Below are positions 53,336 to 64,000 of a stretch of 64,000 nt of DNA, in pieces. The stretch comes from Streptomyces lydicus (GTDB taxonomy: Bacteria; Actinomycetota; Actinomycetes; Streptomycetales; Streptomycetaceae): assembly GCF_004125265.1 (NCBI RefSeq), contig NZ_RDTE01000003.1, positions 1,984,001 through 2,048,000 of the forward strand, given 5' to 3'. Under the pieces are notes generated by a model that had not been told where the DNA came from, did no database searches, and was given only the letters and a program-made list of their open reading frames with translations. The position numbers and the translations under genes were made by a program. Every line of letters begins with the position of its first letter. The stretch's first letter is position 1.

Positions 53336-54775
53336 TCAGCGCTTGTACTTCTTGACGCTGGAGTCGTCGCGGGTGTCGTCCGCGTACTTCTGGATCTTCT
53401 TGATGGCCTCGTCGGGCGTCATCCGGCCGGCCATCATCTCGCCCAGCGCACCGACACCGATCCGCTCCTTCTGGAGCGCCACATACCAGTCCTGCAGCCG
53501 CGGATTGACGATGTTCTGACCGGCCTTCTGCAGCGCGGCCTGCGCCGACGCCAGACCGGGCGGAAGCTTCAGCCCCTCGGTCCCGCCGTTGAGGGAGGTG
53601 AGGGAGGAGACCTGCCGGATGAAGTTCTGCGAGGACTTCTTGCCGAGCATGATGCGCAGCAGTTCCATACCGCCCTCGGCGTTCCGGGCCTTCCTGGGCA
53701 CGATGTACGGCTCGCCGCCGGAGGCCCAGAGGGTGCCGAACGGCATCTTGTCGGAGGGGGACAGGCTGGACGGGGCGCCCACCGCGAGATCGAAGTGCGG
53801 GTTCTTCGCGATCTGCTTGGCCGACTCGTTCTCCACCCAGGAACCGTTGGGGATGAACAGCGCCTTGCCCTCGGCCCATGCCTTCTGCGACTGCAGGTGG
53901 TCCAGGCCGGGCGAGCCCTTGAGGACGTAGCCCTTCTTGTAGAGCTCGTAATAGGCGTCGAAGGCCGCCTTCACCGCCGGGTCCTTCCAGGCGTTCGGCT
54001 CCAGATTGTCGATCTTCCGCAGGACCTCTTCACCGCCGATCTTGGCAATGAACGGGTACAGGCTGAAGGGCAGGTAATACGGGTACTTGCCCGGGTACGT
54101 CCAGCCGGCGACGCCCTTCTTCTTGGCCTTCGCGCACAGGGCCAGCATGTCGTCCCAGGTCTGGGGGTATTCCGCATCCAGTTTCTGCAGATTGCTCCGG
54201 GAGTACCAGACGCCGTAGACCGTGTAGGCGTAGTAGAGGATCCAGGTTTCCTTGCCACCGAACTGCCCCATCTCGACCACACCGGGACGCAGTGTGTCGC
54301 GCACCTTCTTGCGCGGATCGTCGACGGAGGGGGCATCGAGGAGCGCGGTGAGGTCGGTCAGCTGGTCCTTGGCCACCAGCGTGCCGAAATCCATCTGTTC
54401 CGCACCGGAGTTGTCGACGAGGTCGGGCGGATTTCCGCCGTTGAAACGCGGCTGCAGCGTCGACTGGATCTTCTGGGTGGACGAGAGCTTGACCTTGCCG
54501 TCGGCCTTCGGGAAGGACTTGAGGTACTCGCCCTGCGCATCCCTGGCGTACTTGTCGCCGAATCCGCCGTCGAAGATGACCACATCGAGGCCGGCCGAAT
54601 CATTGACCGCAAGTGGGTTCTTGGCTGATTTCTTGCCCTTCTCCACCTTGTTGTCCTCACCGCCACCGCCGCCGGCGCACGCCGACAACACCCCCATGGA
54701 CGGTACGGCGATGATCCCCAGGGCCGCGGCCCGCTTGACCAGATCGCGACGGTTGAATTCAGAGGTGGATCCCAT
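53336..54775 (-). CDS. ngcE: N-acetylglucosamine/chitobiose-binding lipoprotein, NgcE type
   Basis: 479 residues. A twin-arginine signal (NRRDLVKRAAALG, Arg9-Arg10) ends in lipobox LSAC (Cys33), so it is a Tat-exported lipoprotein. Family segments include KSAKNPLAV, VVIFDGGFGDKYA, TQKIQSTLQPRFNGGNPPDLVDNSGAEQMD, YYAYTVYGVWYS, AGWTYPGKYPYYLPFSLYPFIAKIGG and NPRLQDWYVALQKE, which match NgcE. ATG 54775 has GAGGA 9 nt upstream; an in-frame GTG at 54823 does not. A DasR-type site lies 183 nt upstream. Confidence 0.9.
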   Translation of the reverse strand: MGSTSEFNRRDLVKRAAALGIIAVPSMGVLSACAGGGGGEDNKVEKGKKSAKNPLAVNDSAGLDVVIFDGGFGDKYARDAQGEYLKSFPKADGKVKLSSTQKIQSTLQPRFNGGNPPDLVDNSGAEQMDFGTLVAKDQLTDLTALLDAPSVDDPRKKVRDTLRPGVVEMGQFGGKETWILYYAYTVYGVWYSRSNLQKLDAEYPQTWDDMLALCAKAKKKGVAGWTYPGKYPYYLPFSLYPFIAKIGGEEVLRKIDNLEPNAWKDPAVKAAFDAYYELYKKGYVLKGSPGLDHLQSQKAWAEGKALFIPNGSWVENESAKQIAKNPHFDLAVGAPSSLSPSDKMPFGTLWASGGEPYIVPRKARNAEGGMELLRIMLGKKSSQNFIRQVSSLTSLNGGTEGLKLPPGLASAQAALQKAGQNIVNPRLQDWYVALQKERIGVGALGEMMAGRMTPDEAIKKIQKYADDTRDDSSVKKYKR

Positions 54776-54957
54776 GCTCAAGTCCTCGCCTTCTTCAGGA
54801 CTCAGGCGGTGTACCGGAGCCACCCCGGCACCGCAGGTCAGATGAAGCTGAGTTGTACGGGATGTGCACCGGGCTCACCAGCGAAATGCGGGGCACTCAT
54901 CCGTTCCCGCATTCCCCCCGGCTCCGCGGCCGCGGTCGTACGGCCGGTCGGACGCCG

Positions 54958-54973
54958 ACAGGTATAGTCCACT
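54958..54973. promoter_or_regulatory. Candidate DasR site (dre) upstream of ngcE
   Basis: ACAGGTATAGTCCACT agrees at 13 of 16 positions with the dre consensus ACTGGTCTAGACCACT as I recall it. DasR represses chitin and GlcNAc uptake genes in Streptomyces and is released by amino-sugar phosphates, which fits ngcEFG. Confidence 0.55.
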
Positions 54974-55175
54974 TCCGGCCTCAGGGGCAAGATCGAATGC
55001 AGGTTTGGACGGCAGTCTTTCCCTAGTTGAGACCTCCCCGGTATGCAGGGGATTGCCCGGACGTCACCCTGCCGGACCGCCCGGCGACACCGCGGCCCAC
55101 CGATCTCAGCGACACCCTTGACACCAAAGACCCCACGCACCTTACTTATCTCTGTTTATCTTGGCGTCATGTAAC

Positions 55176-55189
55176 TGACAACGATGTCA
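55176..55189. promoter_or_regulatory. LacI-type operator before the GH92 gene
   Basis: TGACAACGATGTCA has perfect 5-bp arms around ACGA, 21 nt before the start codon. TGACA/TGTCA dyads of this size are typical LacI-family operators in Streptomyces. No LacI gene is in the window. Confidence 0.5.
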
Positions 55190-55209
55190 ATCTTGTTGAG
55201 AGGGCTCGC

Positions 55210-58200
55210 GTGCGGATCGGATACCGGCACCGTCCACGGCGGGGGATCACCCGCCTCGCCGCCCTCGCGGCGGCCGCGCTACTCGTCGTCACCGTGCCCG
55301 GCCCGGCACGGGCCGCGCCGCCCCGACAGCCCCAGGGGGACACGGAATTCCGCTCCTCCTTCGAATCCGGCGAACCGCAGCCGGACTGGACCGACAGCGT
55401 CGACACCGGCCCCGACGGCACCCCCCGGGCCTCGGGTGTCAGCCCGCAGACCGCCTCCGCCGCGCCCGGCATGAACACCCGGACCGACACCGGCCCCGAC
55501 GCCTCCCCCACCGCGAAGGCGCACGCCGGCTTCAGCGGCACCCATGCGCTGCGCTACTCCGGCACCCACACCGCCGACGGCCGCGGCTACTCGTACAACA
55601 AGATCTTCGATGTCGATCTGCCCGTCACCGCGGCCACTTCGCTCTCGTACAAGATCTTCCCCGAGATGGCGAAGAGCGATCCGGACTATCCGGCGACCCA
55701 CGCCGCCGTGGACCTGGCCTTCACCGACGGCACCTACCTCAGCGAGCTGTCCGCCGTCGACCAGCACGGCGCGCCGCTGACCCCGCAGGGCCAGGCCGCC
55801 GCCAAGACGCTCTACGCCAATCAGTGGAACGACCGGGAGTCGCGGATCGGCGCGGTCGCCGCCGGCAAGACCGTCGACCGGATCCTGGTCGCCTACGACG
55901 CACCCCGGGCGCCGCGCACCGCACCGGCCTTCCGCGGCTGGGTCGACGACATCGTCCTCGGGCCCAAGGCCCCGGAGAAGCCCCTCGCGCACCTCTCCGA
56001 CTACGCCGTCACCACCCGCGGCACGCTCTCCAGCGGCAGCTTCTCGCGCGGCAACACCTTCCCCGCCCTCGCGGTCCCCAACGGGTTCAATTTCTGGACC
56101 CCGGTCACCAACGCGGGCTCCGCCGACTGGCTCTACGAGTACGCGCGCAAGAACAACGCCGACAACCTCCCCACCCTCCAGGCCTTCAGCGCCAGCCATG
56201 AGCCGAGCCCGTGGATGGGAGACCGGCAGACCTTCCAGGTCATGCCGTCCGTCGCGGCCGGTACTCCGGACGCCTCCCGCGCCGGCCGTGCGCTGCCGTT
56301 CCACCACGCCAACGAGACCGCGAAGCCGCACTACTACGGCGTGACCTTCGACAACGGCCTCAAGGCGGAGATCACCCCGACCGACCACGCCGCGCTGATG
56401 CGCTTCACCTTCCCCGGCGACCGGGCGAGCCTGATCTTCGACAACGTCAACAACAAGGGCGGGCTGAGCCTGGACACCGAGCACGGGACCGTCACCGGCT
56501 TCTCGGACGTCAGGAGCGGACTGTCCGTCGGCGCCACCCGGCTCTTCGTCTACGGCGTCTTCGACGCCCCGGTCACCGGCGGCGGTGCACTGGAGGGCGG
56601 GGGTGGCAAGGACGTCACCGGTTATCTCCGCTTCAAGCCCGGGGCGGACCGCACCGTGACCATGCGGATCGCCACCTCCCTGATCAGCGTGGACCAGGCC
56701 AGGGCGAATCTGACCCGGGAGATCCCGGCCGACGCGACCTTCGCCGACGTCAGGGACCGGGCGCAGGCACAGTGGGACGGCCTCCTGGGCCGGATCGAGG
56801 TCCAGGGCGCGAGCCGCGACCAGCTCACCACCCTTTACTCCAACCTCTACCGCCTCTACCTCTACCCCAACTCCGGCTTCGAGACGGTAGGTTCGCGCAG
56901 CCGCTACGCCTCTCCCTTCTCTCCGCAGACCGGCCAGGACACCCCGACCCGCACCGGCTCGAAGATCGTCGACGGTGAGGTGTACGTCAACAACGGCTTC
57001 TGGGACACCTACCGGACCACCTGGCCCGCCTACTCCCTGCTCACCCCGGAGCGGGCCGGGAAGATGGTCGACGGCTTCGTCCAGCAGTACAGGGACGGCG
57101 GCTGGATCTCCCGCTGGTCCTCGCCCGGTTATGCGGACCTGATGACCGGAACGAGTTCCGATGTGGCCTTCGCCGACGCCTACGCCAAGGGGGTGAAGTT
57201 CGACGCCGAGGCCGCCTATGCCGCGGCCGTCAAGAACGCCACCGTCGCCCCGCCGAACTCCGGCGTCGGCCGCAAGGGCATGAACACCGCGCCCTTCCTC
57301 GGCTATACGAGCACCGATACCCGTGAGGGCATGTCCTGGGCGCTGGAGGGTTGTCTCAACGACTTCGGCATCGCCCGGATGGGCAAGGCCCTGTACGAGA
57401 AGACCAAAAAGCCCCGCTACAAGGAAGAATCCGCTTATTTCCTGGGCCGCGCCCAGAACTACGTCAAGCTCTTCGACGACAAGGTCGGCTTCTTCCAGGG
57501 CAAGGACGCCCAGGGCCACTGGCGGCTGCCACCGGGCACTTTCGATCCCCGGGTCTGGGGCAACGACTACACCGAGACCAACGCCTGGACCGCCGCCTTC
57601 ACCGCGCCGCAGGACACCAGGGGCCTGGCCAACCTCTACGGCGGCCGCGCCGGTCTGGCCGGGAAGCTGGACGCCTACTTCTCCACACCGGAGACCGCGT
57701 CCAAGGAATTCGCCGGCTCCTACGGCGACGTGATCCATGAGATGACCGAGGCCCGCGACACCCGTATGGGTATGTACGGCCACAACAATCAGCCCTCGCA
57801 CCACATCGGCTATCTGTACGACGCGGCCGGGCAGCCCTGGAAGACGCAGGAAAAGGTCCGCGAGGCGATGTCCCGGCTCTATCTCGGCAGTGAGATCGGC
57901 CAGGGATATCCGGGCGACGAGGACAACGGCGAGATGTCCGCGTGGTACGTCTTCAGCGCGCTCGGCTTCTATCCGCTGGTGATGGGCCAGGGCGAATACG
58001 CGGTGGGCTCCCCGCTGTTCACCCGGGCCACCGTCCATCTGGAGAACGGGCGCGACCTCACCATCGAGGCGCCCAGGAACAGCGCCCGCAACGTATATGT
58101 GCAGGGCCTGACCGTCAACGGCAGGCCCTGGCACTCCACCGCCCTGCCGCACGGACTGCTGGCGCGCGGCGGCACCCTGGAGTTCGCCATGGGCGACCGG

Positions 58201-58629
58201 CCGTCCTCCTGGGGCTCCGGCCCGGACGACGCGCCGGCCTCGCTCACCAAGGGCGACGCGGCGCCCACACCGCCGGCGGATGTCACCGACCCCGCGGCCG
58301 GCCCGCTCTTCGACAACACCTCCGCCACCGCGGCCACGTTCACCACGGCCGCGGCCGATACGGGCGGGCAGGTCCGGGCCGTCTCGTACACGCTGACCTC
58401 GGCGGATCGCGCCGCGGCGCCCGCGGGCTGGCGGCTGGAGGGCTCGGCGGACGGGCGGCGCTGGCGGGTGCTGGACCGCCGCTCGGGCGAGCGCTTCACC
58501 TGGGACCGGCAGACGCGGGTGTTCACCATCGCGCACCCCGGCACATTCCGGCACCACCGCCTGGTGAGCGAGGGCGGTCCGGGCACCCTCGCGGAGATCG
58601 AGCTGCTGGATCGCGGAAAAACCAGTTGA
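55210..58629 (+). CDS. Secreted GH92 family alpha-mannosidase
   Basis: 1139 residues. A Sec signal peptide (RLAALAAAALLVVTVPGPARA) is followed by a beta-sandwich N-region (TEFRSSFESGEPQPDW), the GH92 N-lobe and the (alpha/alpha)6 catalytic domain. The GH92 hallmarks are NNGFWDTYRTTWPAYSLLTP, DLMTGTSSDVAFADAYAKGV, YGHNNQPSHHIGYLYD and GDEDNGEMSAWYVFSALGFYP with the catalytic acids. A discoidin-like C-terminal domain closes it. GH92 enzymes are Ca-dependent exo-mannosidases. GTG 55210 has GAGAGGG about 7 nt upstream. Confidence 0.93.
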   Translation: MRIGYRHRPRRGITRLAALAAAALLVVTVPGPARAAPPRQPQGDTEFRSSFESGEPQPDWTDSVDTGPDGTPRASGVSPQTASAAPGMNTRTDTGPDASPTAKAHAGFSGTHALRYSGTHTADGRGYSYNKIFDVDLPVTAATSLSYKIFPEMAKSDPDYPATHAAVDLAFTDGTYLSELSAVDQHGAPLTPQGQAAAKTLYANQWNDRESRIGAVAAGKTVDRILVAYDAPRAPRTAPAFRGWVDDIVLGPKAPEKPLAHLSDYAVTTRGTLSSGSFSRGNTFPALAVPNGFNFWTPVTNAGSADWLYEYARKNNADNLPTLQAFSASHEPSPWMGDRQTFQVMPSVAAGTPDASRAGRALPFHHANETAKPHYYGVTFDNGLKAEITPTDHAALMRFTFPGDRASLIFDNVNNKGGLSLDTEHGTVTGFSDVRSGLSVGATRLFVYGVFDAPVTGGGALEGGGGKDVTGYLRFKPGADRTVTMRIATSLISVDQARANLTREIPADATFADVRDRAQAQWDGLLGRIEVQGASRDQLTTLYSNLYRLYLYPNSGFETVGSRSRYASPFSPQTGQDTPTRTGSKIVDGEVYVNNGFWDTYRTTWPAYSLLTPERAGKMVDGFVQQYRDGGWISRWSSPGYADLMTGTSSDVAFADAYAKGVKFDAEAAYAAAVKNATVAPPNSGVGRKGMNTAPFLGYTSTDTREGMSWALEGCLNDFGIARMGKALYEKTKKPRYKEESAYFLGRAQNYVKLFDDKVGFFQGKDAQGHWRLPPGTFDPRVWGNDYTETNAWTAAFTAPQDTRGLANLYGGRAGLAGKLDAYFSTPETASKEFAGSYGDVIHEMTEARDTRMGMYGHNNQPSHHIGYLYDAAGQPWKTQEKVREAMSRLYLGSEIGQGYPGDEDNGEMSAWYVFSALGFYPLVMGQGEYAVGSPLFTRATVHLENGRDLTIEAPRNSARNVYVQGLTVNGRPWHSTALPHGLLARGGTLEFAMGDRPSSWGSGPDDAPASLTKGDAAPTPPADVTDPAAGPLFDNTSATAATFTTAAADTGGQVRAVSYTLTSADRAAAPAGWRLEGSADGRRWRVLDRRSGERFTWDRQTRVFTIAHPGTFRHHRLVSEGGPGTLAEIELLDRGKTS

Positions 58630-58723
58630 TCCGTCAGGTTCTTGTGGAACTATTCACCTGATCATGCGACGCGTCCCTTATGAGGCGCGTCATGCCTCTT
58701 GTTCTCACATATGGAGTCATCAG

Positions 58724-59674
58724 GTGATACCTTCCTTCGGCCGTCGGCGCGGACGCACTCTCGCCCGGCTCGCGGCCGTTGCGCTGACCGCCACGCTGAC
58801 CGGTTCGACCGCGAGCGCCGCGCTGGCAGACAGCCCTACCCCGTCCGACGCCGCGCGGCGCCAGGCGGTGGCGGCCCCCGAGCACGCCCCCGCGGCGGCC
58901 GGGACCACGCACACCACCCCGTTCTTCCTCGTCCTGGAGTGCGTGGACCGGCGCGGCAGCCTGTTCATGTACGCGCCGGACGGCACCGGGAACTTCGGCC
59001 CCCGGGACAAGATCTTCGACGGCGACGACATCCCGGACTTCAAGTACCTCCGGGCCGCCGCCCAGGTCGACAGCGACAAGGACGGCTACGGCGACGCCAC
59101 GTACCACTGGATGAACAACGGCGCGCTGTCGTACACCTACACCGCCGCCGATGACAAGGTGAAGACCCGTGCCATCGGCGGGGGTTGGCAGATCTACTCC
59201 AAGGTCTTCTCCCCCGGTGACGTCGCCGGTGCCCGGGCGTCGGACATCCTCGCCGTGGACAAGTCCGGGGTGCTGTGGCTGTACCAGGCCCGGACGGACG
59301 GCACGCTCACCGCGCGGATCCGCGTCGGCGCCGGCTGGGGCGGCTACACCCAGTTCGCCGGCCAGGGCGACCTCACCGGTGACGGGCGGGCCGACCTGGT
59401 CGCCCGGGACAAGGCCGGGGTGCTCTGGCTCTACAAGGGCACCGGGAACGCCAAGGCGCCGTTCTCCGCCCGCACCCGGATCGGCGCCGGCTGGAACGGC
59501 TACAACTACCTGCACTCCAGCGGGGATGTGAACGGCGACGGCGTCGCCGACCTGCTGGGCCGCGTCGGCAATGGCTCGCTGTACCTCTACGAGGGCACCG
59601 GCAAGGCGTCCGCGCCGTTCGCCAAGCCGGTCAAGGTCCGTGGCTCGTACGGGAGTTACCGCCTGATCTTCTGA
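58724..59674 (+). CDS. Secreted FG-GAP/VCBS-repeat protein
   Basis: 316 residues. Signal peptide (RLAAVALTATLTGSTASAALA) followed by about four FG-GAP-type repeats with Ca-binding loops DSDKDGYGDA, DLTGDGRADLV and DVNGDGVADLLG and recurring VLWLYKGTG/ARTRIGAGWNGY segments. Such repeats form a propeller for binding carbohydrate or protein. GTG 58724 has GGAG 8 nt upstream. It follows the mannosidase by 94 nt and may share its inducers, though a GTTC/GAAC hairpin lies between. Confidence 0.8.
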   Translation: MIPSFGRRRGRTLARLAAVALTATLTGSTASAALADSPTPSDAARRQAVAAPEHAPAAAGTTHTTPFFLVLECVDRRGSLFMYAPDGTGNFGPRDKIFDGDDIPDFKYLRAAAQVDSDKDGYGDATYHWMNNGALSYTYTAADDKVKTRAIGGGWQIYSKVFSPGDVAGARASDILAVDKSGVLWLYQARTDGTLTARIRVGAGWGGYTQFAGQGDLTGDGRADLVARDKAGVLWLYKGTGNAKAPFSARTRIGAGWNGYNYLHSSGDVNGDGVADLLGRVGNGSLYLYEGTGKASAPFAKPVKVRGSYGSYRLIF

Positions 59675-59703
59675 CGGCCGGGCCGCCGGCCGCCGATAAC
59701 GCG

Positions 59704-59738
59704 GACGGGCCGCACCCCCTCGGGGGGTGCGGCCCGTC
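59704..59738. terminator. Hairpin between the FG-GAP gene and acnA
   Basis: GACGGGCCGCACCCCC pairs perfectly over 16 bp with 59723-59738 across a 3-nt loop. It lies between convergent genes and should stop both. Confidence 0.85.
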
Positions 59739-59754
59739 GTGGCGTGGTGGCGCC

Positions 59755-62568
<2,814 letters not shown>

Positions 62569-62600
62569 ACTGGCGCGGCAGCGGTACGCCTCTCGGCAGA

Positions 62601-62618
62601 TATCTCGATGTCGAGATA
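62601..62618. promoter_or_regulatory. MarR-type palindrome upstream of acnA
   Basis: TATCTCGATGTCGAGATA has perfect 8-bp arms around TG. Sites of this form are bound by MarR-family proteins. TamR of S. coelicolor is a MarR homologue reported to regulate the aconitase gene, so this may be its operator. I cannot confirm the exact published site. Confidence 0.5.
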
Positions 62619-62714
62619 ACTCTAGTACATCGTCGCGGCCTGGTCATGCCCTGACCGCCACCACCTCTCCCCGTGACCTCTCGCAGCGAAGGCCGAGCGT
62701 TGTCAGCGACGATT

Positions 62715-62820
62715 GGTGACCGCTGGGTTTTCTCAGCGAAGGTCGGGGGCTGTCCGGGGAGGCCGTGGAGGATCCCGCTCCCGGCGACTGCGATCTGGAC
62801 TTCTTCGACGAGAGCGGGAG
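62715..62820 (+). repeat. Left imperfect direct repeat flanking the APH-like gene
   Basis: GGTGACCGCTGGG and the following bases to 62743 match 63781-63809 at 25 of 29 positions. GGCTGTCCGGGGAG (62748-62761) and CTGGACTTCTTCGA (62795-62808) recur exactly at 63829-63842 and 63897-63910. Read in frame, it encodes LSGEAVEDPAPGDCDLDFFD, a decayed version of the gene start at 63813. Confidence 0.7.
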
Positions 62821-62852
62821 CCGCTCCGCCTGCCCCAGTACTGTGGCTTCGC

Positions 62853-63764
62853 ATGACCGACTCCGAGATCGAGATCACTGCGGACCTGGTCCACGATCTG
62901 CTGCAGGAGCAGCATCCGGACCTTGCAGGACTGGCCATCCGCGAAGTAGCGGGCGGATGGGACAACAAGCAGTGGCGCCTTGGGGACGAGTTGGCCGTGC
63001 GCATGCCGCGTACCGAACGTGCCCCGGATCTCCAGCGCAAGGAGTGCCGATGGCTGCCCGTCCTGGCCCCGCGCCTGCCGCTCCCGATTCCGAACCCTGT
63101 GCGGACCGGTGAACCTTCCACGCGCTTCCCGAGACCCTGGGCCATCATGACGTGGGTTCCTGGCGAGCCACTGGACTACACCTCGATCAGTCGCGGCGAC
63201 CACGCGGCTGACACGCTGGCGGGCTTCCTCAGGGCGCTGCATAGGGAGGCGCCCGCCGAGGCGCCGACCGGTTCGGACCGCGGCGCTCACCCCAAGAAGT
63301 ACACGGACGGCTTCGACCACTTCTTTCAAGCCGTTGTCCCCAGCGGCATTGCCGACGAGGTCCGGGCCGTCTGGGACGGTGCCGTTGCGGCCCCCGACTG
63401 GGAGGGCCCGCGGGTATGGGTGCACGGTGACCTTCATCCCGCAAATGTCGTCGTCTCGGACGGGACGCTCTCAGGTGTGATCGACTTCGGTGGCATGTTC
63501 GCCGGCGATCCGGCATGGGACCTTGCGGCCGCATGGGTAGTCCTTCCCGCGGGCGCCGCCTCACGGTTCTTCGACGTATACGCGCTTGCGGACGAAGCGA
63601 CGATCCGGCGCGCCCGCGGACTGGCTGCTCTGAAAAGCCTGTTCCTCATGCTGATGGGCCAGAACGGAGACCGGGGCCTTCCCGGCGGCAAGCCGACATG
63701 GGGACCCGCAGGCCGGGCAGCGCTCGATCGTGTTCTGAGATGCGGTTTGATGCAGACACGGTGA
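62853..63764 (+). CDS. Aminoglycoside phosphotransferase (APH)-family kinase
   Basis: 303 residues. The catalytic loop VWVHGDLHPANVVV (Asp and Asn) and the metal-binding IDFGGMFAGDPAWDLA are clear. The N-lobe has GGWDNKQWRLGDELAVRMPRTERA. Family members phosphorylate aminoglycosides, macrolides or metabolites; the substrate cannot be told. ATG 62853 fits the family N-terminus (ITADLVHDLLQEQHPDL). The gene lies between imperfect direct repeats, and its codon bias seems slightly weaker than its neighbours, both hints of insertion. Confidence 0.85.
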   Translation: MTDSEIEITADLVHDLLQEQHPDLAGLAIREVAGGWDNKQWRLGDELAVRMPRTERAPDLQRKECRWLPVLAPRLPLPIPNPVRTGEPSTRFPRPWAIMTWVPGEPLDYTSISRGDHAADTLAGFLRALHREAPAEAPTGSDRGAHPKKYTDGFDHFFQAVVPSGIADEVRAVWDGAVAAPDWEGPRVWVHGDLHPANVVVSDGTLSGVIDFGGMFAGDPAWDLAAAWVVLPAGAASRFFDVYALADEATIRRARGLAALKSLFLMLMGQNGDRGLPGGKPTWGPAGRAALDRVLRCGLMQTR

Positions 63765-63780
63765 ACACTCGGCGAAGGCT

Positions 63781-63910
63781 GGTGACAGCTCGGCATTCTC
63801 AGCGAAGGTTGAGTGGCCGCTGCGGCCTGGCTGTCCGGGGAGACGGTGAGGAAACCGGTACTCGCGTACGGCGATCCTGTGCTGAGCCCTTTCGACCTGG
63901 ACTTCTTCGA
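63781..63910 (+). repeat. Right imperfect direct repeat flanking the APH-like gene
   Basis: Counterpart of the repeat starting at 62715. It contains the presumed ribosome site and first 32 codons of the partial gene starting at 63813. Confidence 0.7.
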
Positions 63911-64000
63911 TGGCGGGCGACGTCGGCGTGTCGCGTTGGGCGCCGGGTGGGACGTCCGGTTCGAGTGTGCGGCGCCGGTACGTGGGGTCCGATGGAACAA
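63813..64000 (+). CDS. Partial unrecognised protein, 3' end outside window
   Basis: About 62 residues visible, starting GTG 63813 with GAAGG 5 nt upstream: WLSGETVRKPVLAYGDP, then LSPFDLDFFDGG and RRRVALGAGWDVRFECAAPV. I do not recognise the family. It reads like a real coding start with good third-position GC. Its first part is duplicated in decayed form on the other side of the APH-like gene. Confidence 0.4.
   Translation, partial: MAAAAWLSGETVRKPVLAYGDPVLSPFDLDFFDGGRRRRVALGAGWDVRFECAAPVRGVRWN

Larger units (their letters stand above)
54776..55209. other. Divergent regulatory region ngcE / GH92
   Basis: 434 nt without a gene. It holds a DasR-like site (54958-54973) on the ngcE side and a LacI-like operator (55176-55189) 21 nt before the GH92 start. 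The AT-rich stretch cacctta-to-tttatcttgg (about 55137-55164) is the likely GH92 promoter. Confidence 0.55.

Noticed and set aside
55279..58557. 1092-codon open frame opposite the GH92 gene
   Set aside because: Antisense shadow of the mannosidase; compositionally biased and without recognisable motifs.

Overview
This window is a stretch of chromosome from a Streptomyces-type actinomycete. The evidence is very high GC with strong third-position GC bias, frequent GTG starts, AGGAGG-like ribosome sites, many 1- or 4-nt start/stop overlaps, Tat-type lipoproteins, and a gene order that from memory resembles the S. coelicolor core-chromosome block running from the aconitase gene past the xyl/rok7B7, dxs, fad and hem genes. 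No tRNA, rRNA, prophage, insertion sequence or CRISPR array was seen. Reading frames were judged by family resemblance and start signals read by eye; no alignment could be run.

Layout. 1-6.1 kb: the end of a trehalose-forming TreZ, a PucR-type regulator whose start lies in a perfect palindrome, a metallophosphoesterase/phosphopantetheinyl transferase pair (the first gene holds the only in-frame TTA codon I found), and a membrane protein joining a sigma-factor-like N-terminus to an NPCBM domain. 6.2-20.5 kb: msrB and murC, a two-component system divergent from an ABC exporter, a reductase, zapE, a PhoX-type phosphatase, a second small ABC exporter, a Pth2-like hydrolase and an orphan YrhB/Imm35-type protein. 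20.5-27.4 kb: darcynin and NmrA genes, then a compact four-gene locus (DUF692/MNIO enzyme, DUF2063-like partner, TIGR04222 membrane protein with a cysteine-hexad tail, tail-less paralogue), then a secreted tripeptidyl-aminopeptidase-like enzyme. 27.4-37.7 kb: hemQ, hemG (cgoX) and hemE interleaved with a thiolase, a CoA-disulfide-reductase-like flavoprotein, DUF3000, an orphan response regulator, RNase D and a PepSY lipoprotein.

37.9-46 kb: the fadAB beta-oxidation operon, an NYN/PIN-like protein, a cationic amino acid permease and dxs. 46-59.7 kb is a sugar island: xylFGH, a Rok7B7-like ROK regulator, ngcEFG, a GH92 alpha-mannosidase and a secreted FG-GAP protein, with candidate operators of four kinds. 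59.7-64 kb: aconitase, with an iron-box-like dyad and a MarR-type palindrome in its promoter, then an aminoglycoside-phosphotransferase-like gene between imperfect direct repeats and a gene cut by the window edge.

How the genes fit together. The best candidate for an undescribed system is the MNIO locus at 22.3-25.6 kb. Its three overlapping genes encode a predicted iron oxidase, its likely substrate-binding partner, and a membrane protein whose last five cysteines recur every six residues, a plausible substrate for post-translational modification. Other themes are nutrient-responsive promoters (iron, chitin sugars, xylose) and short in-frame tandem repeats that have expanded in several unrelated proteins in the first 21 kb.
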